This document shows positions 23,206-34,035 of a stretch of 64,000 bases of DNA, piece by piece; position 1 is the first letter of the stretch; every line of letters starts with the position of its first letter. Source of the DNA: Tipula vernalis (lineage: Eukaryota > Arthropoda > Insecta > Diptera > Tipulidae); contig OY282560.1 in NCBI GenBank assembly GCA_958295665.1, forward strand, positions 259,727,368-259,791,367. Direction: 5' to 3'. The position numbers and the translations under genes were made by a program. The notes beneath the pieces are model-generated. The model searched no databases, was not told the origin of the DNA, and saw nothing but the letters and a program-made list of their open reading frames with translations.

Positions 23206-23512
23206 TTTTCAAAATCTTGTTTTTTTTGTTAATCCTGATTTTCAAAATCCCGGTTTCTAAAATCCCGCTTCTGCAAAAATAAAAATTCCGGTTTTCAGAA
23301 AATCCCGATTTTTATTTTTATTTTACGGGTGTACTATGAATCCCGTTTCAAAATTAAAGTTTTCCTTCACCAGAATTTTTATAAAAAAATAACTTTCAAT
23401 ACCAGGATTTTGAAAACCGGAATTTTGAAAACCAGGATTTTGAAAAAAAGGATTTTGGAAATCGGGATTTTGAATTTGGGATTTAGAATTTTGAAAACCG
23501 GAATTTCGTAGT
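23206..23512. repeat. Imperfect tandem repeat of a GGATTTTGAAAACCG-like unit
   Basis: A unit of about 15 bp recurs roughly a dozen times, in both orientations: TTTCAAAATCCCGGTTT in the first half and AAAACCGGAATTTTG or AAAACCAGGATTTTG in the second. The peptide-like QNPGFQNSGFQ frame it creates is an artefact of the repeat. Confidence 0.75.
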
Positions 23513-23591
23513 ACACCACAAAGGATCAAGCTGAATTAAGATTTTATTGGTATCGTGAATTAATCATCACCGCAAAACTATGACTGATACC

Positions 23592-24775
23592 AGAGCACCC
23601 TGTATTTTATAGAGCCATAATCAAAAAATCTGAGCTTTTATAAGGGAATTAGAACAGAGCCTTCTAGAGTATAGAGCCATAATCTTAATGACGTATTTTC
23701 TAGAAGCTTTTTTAGTGGTATAACTTTTCACTGATTTCCATAGGAATCCATAGTAAAAATGGTGTTGTTTAGCTTCAAGTTTTTCAATGATAAAAGCAAA
23801 AATGTCATAAAATGTTTATATAAAAATTTTCTACATATCTTTAAGAACAATATACAAGAAGGCCGTATTGGTATTAAGTAAATATTAATTGCGGAAATAT
23901 TAAAATTAAATTATTTCTAGAATATATTTTTTCGAACTTTCATTTTGAAAAATACATCAAAGTTGGCTCTGACAAATTAAAATAATACTTGCTAAATTTA
24001 TCTTTAGTTTTACTAGTGTACGTAAGATGTCTAAAATGTTCAAAGAAAAATACGAAAAAAAATTATTTAATCGCAAAATTATCACACGTTCCTATATTTT
24101 GTGAATTTGTTTTGCTTTTCCTACAATTTTTCAACTTGAAATTTCCCCAGGTGGTAATTTTTGGTACGATTTTTCCAAATTTTTACGGCCATCACTGCCA
24201 TCTATGTAATTTCAATATACTTCATGACCAAACGAATGGTAGTAAGCTTTTATTTCAATTTGACCAGAATGCTCTTGTTATGAATTTTTTTTAATATTTT
24301 GGTTTAAATAAACCAATTATTACAAGAAAAAGAAAACGATTTACTTAAACGATATTCATGCATGTTGAAATTCAAACATTTATGAAAGTATTTCAGAAAT
24401 CATAATTAAGAATTTGTAACGTTTTCATTTAAAAATTTATCTTAGGAAAAAAAGTGATTTCCCATATGTTTTGTGTGTTTTACTATGAAAAGTTTCGTTT
24501 TTTTTCTCGTTTCTAATTCCCTTATAAAAGCTCAGATTTTTTGATTATGGCTCTATAAAATACAGGGTGCTCTGATATTATTCTTAAAGATATGTAGAAA
24601 ACTTTTATATAAACATTTTATGACGTTTTTGCTTTTTTCATTGAAAAACTTGAAGCTAAACAACACCATTTTTACTATGGATTCCTATGGAAATCAGTGA
24701 AAAGTTATACCACTAAAAAAGCTTCTAAAAAATACGTCATTAAGATTATGGCTCTATACTCTAGAAGGCTCTGCT
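23592..24775. mobile_element. Non-autonomous inverted-repeat element, copy 1
   Basis: Two left blocks, 23592-23653 and 23655-23858, are repeated as near-perfect reverse complements at 24512-24573 and 24574-24773. Both blocks carry the phrase TATAGAGCCATAATC. The unique centre is about 650 bp and non-coding. A diverged relative lies at 32195-32915. The block order on the right is not the simple mirror of the left, so the copy is rearranged or nested. The superfamily is unknown. Confidence 0.7.
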
Positions 24776-24780
24776 GATAC

Positions 24781-26080
24781 ACGTCACGTTTCATTTCTTT
24801 AGCGTACGATGCAATGACATGGTAACGCAAAGTAATTAAAAATTAGAAAAGGCTTACTTTATGCTCGGATAATAAAGCTTAAAACAACTGTTTTAAAACA
24901 CGTTGTATAGATATAGCAATTTGTGTACCAAGCGCGCGACATGTATCGTTTTTGCATTAAACTAAAATTTAGTAAACGGAATACTAGTCGAGTTTTCAAA
25001 TTAGTTGGAATATTTAATTTTTAATGACCATTTGATTCCATACTTTATCCTATTAAAATCGCAGCACAAACTTACATCATTATAATATTTAGACGGCTTG
25101 TAACATCCGCAACTGGTTCTGTGAGTAACAATATTCAAAAGTACTCTCTCTCTCTCTTAGTTTCCAAACCGCGACATTCGACTTGAGGTTTATCAAAAGA
25201 AATGAACTCTGGATGTTACCATTACTAAGCAATTCGGAAATGAGAATTGGTTCAGCTTGATTTAGGTCTTTCGACATATGCGGAATATCCCACTACCTAT
25301 TACTGTCAAACTGAAGTGTTTCAGTAGCAATTCTGTACTTGCATATAACGAGGAGACTTCATAAATGATGCATATTCCATCTGTGAAAGCATAGCAGATC
25401 TTAGCTATGTTATGTGGAATCATGCAGTTTACCTCCTCTTCATAAATCCACTTGATCTAAGGAAAATTTAAATCACACAGAACGAATGTGTAGTTGTCTT
25501 CATCTACTTTAGAGATGATAGTATGTAAACATTTATTTTTGTATTTTTTATTTAAATGCTTATTTAGCCACAATTTTAAATAATTAAAATAAAAGGTTTA
25601 GAAGAATATCAAAGATTTTAATTATGTAAACAGTTTGTATAGTCAGTATAAACGTTAGCTAAAGACTTTTTTGGAAGTTATAACCCAACAACATATTACA
25701 TTTGTTTATGAAGGCTAACTTTCAGACATAAAATTTTTGATTATAGCTCACTAACAATTGTATCACTTGGAACACTCGCTTGAACTGCGATGAGAATGTT
25801 CGAGCTGTTTAATTCAGATCTTTCACATCTGTAATGTGTAGGAAAATACCACGATACCGTAGGCCAAAATAGTAAGCAAAAATATGCGAATTATTTTATG
25901 AAAATGAATCTTTGGTTAATTGCACTCAAGGAGCACTTCGATCAAAATAATGTAAACACGCCGCTAGAGTGAGGATTTTGCAGCATGATTTGAAAATGAA
26001 CGAACACATAATTCAATTAACAAGCAATAATTGATGCCTTTTGAAGTAATATTTAATTTACGATCATTCCGTCGCAAATA
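24781..26080. other. Stretch with no gene seen
   Basis: A short CT run near 25146 is the only structure noticed. Confidence 0.5.
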
Positions 26081-26084
26081 TCGT

Positions 26085-26260
26085 CCAAATTGAACCACAC
26101 TTTTGGCAGAACATAATCATTATATCTCAATGGCAGAGTAAATAAGCAAAACAATCGTTACTGGGGAACGGAAAACCCTTGAATTATCTACAAGAAAGCC
26201 CAATTCGTCCAAAAGTAACTGTCTGGTGTGGAATTTGCTCGGAACGATTCATTGGACATT
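26085..26260 (+). pseudogene. Mariner-like transposase fragment, badly decayed
   Basis: In broken frames the segment reads like the block following the first catalytic Asp of the transposase type seen at 27894: HFW, then NKQN-RYWGTENP, then PKVTVWCGI. Stops and shifts occur throughout. It may be a separate old insertion. I rely on motif order only. Confidence 0.4.
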
Positions 26261-26689
26261 GTTAAACAGCCGGTTAAACAATGACCATTTTGCGTCAGAT
26301 GTTTCGTGGATATATCATATCGACATTCGGCAGTCTGAAAATTAAGTGGTACATCAATCGTGCCGATCTGAAGGCTAGCTCGTAGAACCCGCGTATGCTA
26401 CATTGCCAACCATTATTTTCTTCTTCCTGCCGTGTCTTTCTCCTCTTGTGTTCGCCTTGGTTTCAGCACTCTGTCAAAGTTTGGTACGCATTTCCATGAC
26501 TATTTTTTTAAAGTTAAGGATTCAATTTACGGGTTTCACTTTTATTCAGTAGATCACATCGCGTTCAATCGCCACCTCAAATATTCATATCGGTTATGAA
26601 CTCACGGAATGGGTTCTCGGATAGGTGATTTCTTTGTCTACAGAGACGATGGCCTTTCGTTTCATTAGCAAAGCAGGCTCAAAAGTAGG

Positions 26690-26720
26690 GCATATTTCAA
26701 TACGGCATATTTCAGTGCGG
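26690..26720. repeat. TTTCARTRCGGC motif cluster
   Basis: GGGCATATTTCAATACGGCA is followed by TATTTCAGTGCGGC. The same phrase occurs at 1140-1335 and inverted at 29727-29850. About 220 bp further in, a GGGCCCC-rich patch (26960-26992) has a loosely inverted counterpart at 29640-29700. Confidence 0.5.
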
Positions 26721-26932
26721 CTTAGCAAAAAATCAGGAAAAACAAAAATGGTGGCTAGGAAAAGTTAATTTTTTCCGAGAAAGTTAATTTTCTTTTCCGG
26801 CAAAATATTTTTTTTTTACAATTTCTCAAACAAAAACTGTTACAGATGAATCAGAAGCGGAAACACAAAACGGAAAATTTCAAAACGTGGAATTGAGAAT
26901 TCCTTCATAATAAAATAAACAAAATGTGCCGT

Positions 26933-27789
26933 AGTGTCAGTGGAGTAGCTACAAATTTCGGGCCCCCGCAAAATTTTTCTTGGGCCCCTTAAAATGCTTC
27001 TTGTACCTATGAACTAGTAAAGTGTTTTGTACAGCCTCGCATTAGTTAAAAGTATCTGATTTCGACAGTACAAAACAGCACATCATCTAGTTCAATGGCC
27101 TCAATCAAAACGAAATTTCTTCCAATTAGCTCAATGATATGACGATTCTAAATCTAACGATAAAGCATCACATATTTTGAATATAATTTGAAAAACATCA
27201 AGAATTTCGAAATAATCTCAAAAGTATCGAATTTCCAAAGTATCTTGAATATTCTAGAAGCTTCACAGACATCGAATTATCCATAAGTATGTAAAACCAA
27301 AGGAAATCCTATATGTACACTCTAATCACTGTCAAATAAAATATAAATAACCTGGACATTCTTGAATAATTTCGAATCATTTAGGAAATTGGAGAAATGT
27401 CGAAATGACGAAAAATATAATAAATATCAGGATTCAGATTTATAAGTGTAACTCTGCAAGTTTTCACAAAGCAAAGCTAGCTAAGCGCAGAACATTGCCA
27501 TACAAAAATCGAATAACTTTGAAAATCTTTAAAAATCTCGAATAATCCTAGGTAGAAATGTCGAAAAACTAAAGAAATGTACAATAAGTCGAGGTACAAT
27601 CCCGATTACCCCAGAAAGAATCGAAAAATCTCTATGATATGTGAATCTCGATTTATCTCGAACAATTGTAATAATATCGAAAAGCTGGATATTAATGAAT
27701 AATTTCGGAAAGCCTGTAAAAATCTAGAAAACCCACGAAAATATCGAATTATTTGTCAAGTAATTTAATGTTACTAATACTAAAGACTA
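26933..27789. other. Non-coding stretch rich in TCGAA/TCTCGA phrases
   Basis: Short phrases such as AATTTCGAAATAATCTC, ATCTCGAATAATC and TGTCGAAAAA recur irregularly here and again at 28735-28900 after the mariner-like insertion. The two parts were probably one low-complexity sequence before that insertion. No gene. Confidence 0.5.
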
Positions 27790-28655
27790 TTTCATTTCGA
27801 GGTATAAAATTTTAAGGTGGCAACACTTTTTCAGTGACACCCGATTTGACGACTGACAATTGATTTGTGTTTAGTTTGGTGTGCCGTTTCATAATGAATA
27901 GACTAATGCCAGAGCAACGTTTGCAAATTGTTCAAATTAACTTTGAAAATAATGGTTCAGCTTGTGAAACTCATTGCGCGCTACGTTCATCCTATAGTCG
28001 ACATAATCGTCCATCAGAGAAGATAATTCGGTTAACTATGGCTCGCTTGCACACCACGTTTACTCTAAATGATAATATGCGTCATGTAAGACCCCATACG
28101 GCGCGCACCGAGCAGGCGGTAGCAGCTGCAATGCGTAATATTGAAGAAGATCCAAATGAATTGATTCGGCATCATGCACAATAATTGGGACTTGATCCAA
28201 CATCTTTATGGAGGATTTTGCGTAAAGATCTTGGTTTTACATGCTTACAAGTTTCAACTTGTGCAGGAATTAAAACCATCCGAAGGAATCATATCATCGG
28301 TATAAAGACATAATTACTCATTTTTTTTGTGCCTTAATTGGATGGTAATGACATCAGAGATATGTGGTTCCAACAAAACGGGTCCTGTGCCATACAGCGC
28401 GCGATATAGTTAATTTATTGGAACCAACATTTGATGAACGATTAATATCGATGAATAGACCTGTCCACTGGCCACCACGTTCAAGTGAAGAAATGCTGCG
28501 TAGAGTACGCGCCAGACGCGGCCGCCACAAGTCCGAAATCATATTTAAATATTGATGGCATAAAATTATCTTTGAAATAAAGTCACATTCATGACCATTA
28601 AATTTATTTTTCTGTGTTTTATTTAAATTTAAAGATCTATACCTCGAAATGAAAA
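27790..28655 (+). mobile_element. Internally deleted mariner-like element
   Basis: The ends are inverted: TTTCATTTCGAGGTATA at 27790 and TATACCTCGAAATGAAAAA ending at 28655, with further similarity inward. At 866 bp it is shorter than an autonomous copy of about 1.2-1.3 kb, because the middle of the transposase is missing. No clean TA duplication remains. Confidence 0.8.
27894..28555 (+). pseudogene. Mariner-like transposase with internal deletion
   Basis: The ATG at 27894 starts PEQRLQIVQINFENNGSA, the N-terminal helix-turn-helix region of a transposase common in insects, and continues through SRHNRPSEKIIRLT to a stop at 28182-28184. Past the stop the same frame gives WRILRKDLGF. The section holding the first catalytic Asp is then deleted. 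The sequence resumes near 28362 with WFQQNGS, where N replaces the usual catalytic D, and finally RPVHWPPRS. It is therefore dead three times over: a stop, a deletion and a lost catalytic residue. Confidence 0.8.
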
Positions 28656-29726
28656 ACCGTTTACTAAACAAAATGCTACTAAGTAAGTTGAGGGTCCGCT
28701 CATACACCCGACAATCTGAAACATACTCGAAGAATGTCAAAAATCTCGAATAACATAGTTGTTTCGAAACAACGAATCACCAATTAAGTCTCGAATATCA
28801 CTCATCCTATTTCTATGCTATACTCCAATAATCTCGAGAAATTTTAAAAAGTGATCAAAAGATGAAATCCGAGACAAAGGAATATGAAATAGGGGAACCA
28901 CGCCGAAAACTAATTAAAGATAAACACCATCACTAATTGCACAATTAATTTGGAATTTGCAATTTACTTATTTTTAAAATAGCTTTTAAAAATAACAGAT
29001 TTTCCCGGGCTTACCGGTAAATTAAGTTTATATTTACCGTTTACCGGTAGTAAAAAAGATTCGGTAAATGACAAACTAAACAATCACATTCAATCTTTTG
29101 CAAATCAAATTCAACCTTTTCTAATCTAAACTTGATTTCTAAAAGGCTGAATTTGTTTGGCATAAGGCTTAATTTGAGTTGTAAAGAGGTGGAATAGAAG
29201 TGCAATAGGAGTAAATTTGGAGTGCAAAACGTATATTACAAATAAATTAACCCAGCAAGCACTAAAATCGTTATCGTTATCGATGTCGAAAGCTTTAATT
29301 TCACAGGAGGTTAGCAAATTTTCTTCTAAATCTAAATATCTGTCAGAACCTAAAGCAATTTTTATTTATATCGAGTCAAACTACGTGTAATTACTTTGAC
29401 ATGCATCTTCTGCAACCGAGAGGAAATTGTTGGGCCTTTTTTAAGAAAATATTTAATAGCAAGAGGAACGATTTCTTCTTTCTCTGAAAACTATACCACC
29501 GCCTTTTCTTCAAAAATTTATTAGAAATGCCGTTTGCCATTTTGCAAATTTCATAGGGTCGTCTACTTTAAGCTTAATCTGAGCTACCATCTATCGATCT
29601 TGACTTTCAACTAATATTCGAACGCTTCATAAATCTCGTGGGCCCCATTAACCGTGTCCCCTCCTCCGCGGCTGCGGGTGCTACGGGTACCTAGTTACGA
29701 CACTGCGTAGTCAACTTTATACCACA
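28656..29726. other. Non-coding stretch, end of a repeat-like region
   Basis: It holds more of the TCTCGAATA phrase, two TTTACCGGTA patches near 29010-29060, and a GC-rich patch at 29640-29700 (GGGCCCCATTAACC, then CCGCGGCTGCGGGTGC). No gene. Confidence 0.5.
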
Positions 29727-29850
29727 TGCCTACATACCACACGCCGTACTGAAATATGCCGTATGTATCTTTTATCGTAGTATGCAATATACCGTACTGA
29801 GACATGCGGTACTAAATAACATGCCGTAACGAAACATGCTATAACGACCG
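29727..29850. repeat. Inverted copy of the TTTCAGTACGGCAT-like motif cluster
   Basis: GCCGTACTGAAATATGCCGT, ACCGTACTGAGACATGCGG and GCCGTAACGAAACATGC are reverse-strand variants of the phrase at 1140-1335 and 26690-26720. With 26690-26720 it forms inverted flanks about 3.1 kb apart. Confidence 0.6.
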
Positions 29851-30419
29851 GGACCCGTCTAAAATGATTGAAAGGATATCTGCCAAATTACAAAACTATA
29901 CAATAAAATGTTTCTTTGTATTGAAACCGAGCCTATCCAATTACACAAACAAAAACATCGATGCGACGGTTTTTTCTTTCGGTTTTTTTGCACTATGTTG
30001 TTTCTCAAAATTGATATTGTAGCTCCATCTTTAAAATTAAAATAATAACACATTATTGTGTCTTAGATTCAAATTACAGCACGTGGTTTTATGTGTCGGG
30101 GCCTTAAAGCATGGAAAATATATCGTAACTGGGTTGATAGTCGACGTGGGTTTGGATGGTCTGGTAAAGCGCTCTTTTCATTTTATAGTCGTGTGAATAA
30201 TTTTTTTCATTTCTCAGGTGAAGAATATTTCTTAATACCTTTAGTGTTTTGGGGCTTAAAACCATCAGTGTTTCAGGGAGTTTGGGTATGGATCAGTAGT
30301 AGTAATTGATTTTATTAGTTCATTCTTCAGAAATCATATTTTCATGTTAAATTGTAAGTAAAGCCGTCGCAACTTTCTGAAGGTAATGATATAATTTCGA
30401 AGGGACAAATGGAATTGGT
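29851..30419. other. Stretch with no gene seen
   Basis: One 72-codon ATG frame (30091-30309) has no recognisable content and poor context. Confidence 0.45.
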
Positions 30420-31295
30420 TTCGGTCTAATCAACTTGACCTAACTTTCAACTCAACTGCCAAATCAATTCCCATCTGAACCCTGCACTCAACCCCAACTA
30501 AATGTAACTCAATCTAAACTTGATCCAATGCTTAACCCCTAACTCAACCCTGAACTCAACGTCCAAATCACTTTTCAAACCAACAAGGTCCGACAGTTTT
30601 ATGCAACTTTATGAAACTCAACTCAAACTAATTCAGTCTATCCTGCAACTAAACCACCCAATTCAACCTCAACTCAAGCTAACTCAACCCCAACTCATCT
30701 TCAACTCAACTGGAGCTCGTACCACATCTCAACCTTCTTCTGAACTTCAAACTCAACGCCCAACTAAATTCCGAAACGAACGCGATTTGAAAAATTACCT
30801 GTGGACTAAACCCTCAACTCGACCCTAAGCTTAACCTCCAACCAAACGCCACTCAACCCCAGGTCAACATTTTCCGAACCCTAATTGGGCCCCTCGTTAA
30901 CTCCGAACTAACCCTCAAATTAACGCCAAATTTAACTCCTAACTCAATCCTAAAATCAATGTAGTCCAAAAAACTACATGCGTATACCAACTCAATTCAA
31001 CACAACTCAAGCTAACTTCCAGCTCAACCCTAAACACTATTCCAAATAAATCCCTTAATAAACCGCTAATTCAACTCAAACTCAATCCCAACAAAACCCT
31101 TACCAATTCCAAACTCAATCCCAACTTAACCTCTATATCGACCTCGAACTCAGCCCTTAACTCTACCCCAAACTCAACGCCCAACTGAACTGCAAAATCA
31201 ACATGGTCTGAAAACTAAATGTTTACATGAACTAAACTAAAATCAACTGAGCTAAAATCAACTCAACCCTCAATTCAACCCCCAAATAAATCTCC
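30420..31295. repeat. CAACTCAACCC-rich imperfect minisatellite
   Basis: For nearly 900 bp, phrases such as CAACTCAACCC, AACTCAACGCC and CTAACTCAAC recur at irregular spacing, with strong C/A against T/G strand asymmetry. Shorter tracts of the same type lie at 47690-47870 and 52595-52680. Confidence 0.8.
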
Positions 31296-31480
31296 GCCTT
31301 GACCATAGAGACAGACTGACAAAAAAAAATTGAAATTCAGATATCCAGATAGACCGATAGATATTGTTTTTCCTTCAAAATGTCGATAAAAGTGGTTTTA
31401 GAGAAATACAATTTTTGGTAATTTTTGTAGGAATTTTAATAACTTTGGTCTTTGTGGACCGAACTTAAATGATATCAGGT
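31296..31480. repeat. Dispersed repeat tail, copy 1
   Basis: It starts AAATCTCCGCCTTGACCATAG (with one extra TA) and continues through a GATATCCAGATAGACCGATAG patch and GGTAATTTTTGTAGG. The same order, better preserved, is found at 52795-53060, in both places directly after the CTCAACCC tract. Confidence 0.65.
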
Positions 31481-32194
31481 GCAGAACAGTCAAAACTAAA
31501 TTTAAATACTACTTAGTTTTAACAAAGGCCTTTCTTTAGTCAACAATGTGTGAACAAGAAATTTTAGCAAAATCGAAGGAACGAATATTTCTTCGATTAT
31601 TTACAGTTTATTGTTTAAACTAAATCAATATTATTGCCTAAACTTTGCGTTCAATAAAATACATTTGCTGAACCTCGTTTCTACGTTGCCCGGAGTTTTT
31701 TAATTTATCTCAAAAAGGAGCGAAACGACCTTCTGCGTCCCCATGAGAGTTATCGAAGCCGTCAACCTACAAATGTAAATTTTTGTTTATTTCTAAATAA
31801 TTAAAGGTTTTAATAAATCGTTCAGCAAATTTCCTTAAAATCTCTTACAGTTCCCGATTCTTAAACGCCTTTGCTAAAAGTTTAAAACTGTTATAGCTTA
31901 TACTACAAAAGCAATTCTATAGGTTTGTCTGATTTCGGATTTTGAAGTTACGACGGTACGATATAAAGTGCCAGTACATTTATAATAGTTTGTTGCACAT
32001 ATTTTAATGCCTAGGGCCATAATGGACCAATATTTCTTTCGGTTATGATGGTTAGCGACGTATATACGGTGGAAAGGAATATACAAATAGTCCCTTCTCT
32101 TCCGGCTGTTTTTTAACCGATTATGATGAACATAACGTTACTAACGTAACGGAACTTCCCTTCACTTGTCAAACTGGTTAACGCGACATAACCG
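31481..32194. other. Stretch with no gene seen
   Basis: Nothing recognisable. Confidence 0.45.
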
Positions 32195-32915
32195 ATAAAG
32201 TATAATATCAGAAAGTATAGAGCCGTCATCATACATTATAATAGTTTAGCATGCCTTTTTAGTGGTATAATAAATATAAAAGTGATATTAATATTGAAAA
32301 AGCAATATGTTTTAAAAATTGTCTAAACAATTTTATAGATATTTTCAGCAACAAATAAGAAGAAAACTTTATGAATTAAATAAATGCTGGAATTAATTGC
32401 TGAAACGTTAAAATTAAATTATGACTAAAATAAATTTTTCGAACTTTCATTTTGAAAATTACATCAAATATGTCAGTAGTTTTTCTTTATGTTATTATTC
32501 ACCGTATTGAATCATATTATGTTGGTGCAGGTAAAACATTATTTTGTTCACGTTTTTAATAAAAAATATCCCTAATATCACGTTAAGATGACTTAAAAAT
32601 TCGTCTACATATGATAGGAAATAGCAGAAAAAATGCTTCGTTAGTTGTGAAACTGTTTTTGCTGTCATCTACTCGTATGTGATTTTTGTTGAGTTAAGGG
32701 TCACACGTTTTATAGTAAGCTCTAATTTCATTTATTGCAAGAAAATGAACTATCTCAAAGGTCATAATTAAGAATTTGTAACGTTTCCTTTTAAAACTGT
32801 GTCTTCGAAAAAAGTGATTTCCCTTATGTTTTATATGAAATGTTCGATTTTTCCTCGTTTCTAATTCCTCCATTATGGCTTTGTAAAATTATGGATCCGT
32901 TATTACTTCGGAATG
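32195..32915. mobile_element. Non-autonomous inverted-repeat element, copy 2 (diverged)
   Basis: It shares with 23655-24560, in the same order, TATAGAGCC, TTTTTAGTGGTATAA, TTCGAACTTTCATTTTGAAAA, AAGAATTTGTAACG, GTGATTTCCC and CTCGTTTCTAATTCC. It is shorter and more diverged, has lost clear arms, and does not code. Confidence 0.65.
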
Positions 32916-34035
32916 ACCTATCTTCCTCTGCATGGCTTAGCTACCACAGAATTAATGGTAGAAGAAAAGTAACAATGACAGTCACAATGTTAATCTGTAT
33001 ACATATCACTTTATTTCGTTACATTTTTTTTTTTTTTGTTTACTTATTGTAAACTCATAAATCTTGTTGGTTTTATGTACTCTCGTACATAGTTAAAAAA
33101 AAGGAAAATGAAATGAAAAATGTAGTATAAATTTCAACAAATTATTTATCCATAGAATCATGTTGCTGTTATTGTTGTACATATTTCAAAATCAACCTGC
33201 TTTCCTTCCATTTTTTTTTCTGTGCAAAACAAAACAAGATCTAGAAGCTTTTGCGCTGACTTAGTTGAAAGAATTTTAAGCTTTACAAGAGATGAAAAAA
33301 TACATTTCTCAGCAGCAACAAAACGATTTCAAGTAGCACAAGCACAATAATATAAAAAAGCACAGAAACAAAAAATGACAATGACAATATTCGGATATAA
33401 TCAAAGAAGACAACAGGAAGGAAGCTTTTGATAACGAAAAGAAAATCCGTTTTCTATAAATATTGTCTTCGGTTTTGTTGTTTCACAACAAAATCAATTT
33501 TCATGGATAGTTGACAAGGTAACAACATTTTGTTATAATATACAATGTAGTTATATACGTAATCGTACACCAAACAGTATTGTCTTAACTAGTCTCATTA
33601 ATTTTGTTTTATAGTATCTTGGCGTTTGGGGAATGCACTGAGGAGGTTAAATAATTTCAATTATAATTTATGTAAATTTTTCCTTTGCATAAAATTGAAA
33701 CAAAAGAAAAATTGTATATGCTTAATGCAAACATGGCACAGTAAGAAAAGCCACTTAAATTTTTAATGACTCTATTCAGATGCATATACACACACACACA
33801 CAGTGTGAGAGGTTTATTCTTCGTACTTTCTTCAGTTTCAGCGTATAATTGTCGACTAAAGGGTATACATAAGTTAGTTTTTTTAATTATTTCTTTTGAA
33901 GTGTTAGATCATAAATAAAAGATAAAAGTCGTTTTCATGATGAAAGCACCATATAGTTGCTTTAAAAGTAGATGTACATTTTCCAGAAGAAACCAAAATT
34001 ACCATCGAATGTTTTTTTTTTGTTCGTACATATGT
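32916..34035. other. AT-rich stretch with a short (CA)n run
   Basis: A CA dinucleotide run of about 15 bp sits near 33787. Nothing else is recognisable. Confidence 0.5.

Noticed and set aside
23323..23529. QNPGFQNSGFQ-type repeat protein
   Set aside because: The peptide mirrors the short DNA repeat, and the frame does not extend beyond it.
30520..30828. 102-codon frame rich in Thr, Ser, Gln and Leu
   Set aside because: It lies wholly within the CTCAACCC tract and follows from its composition.
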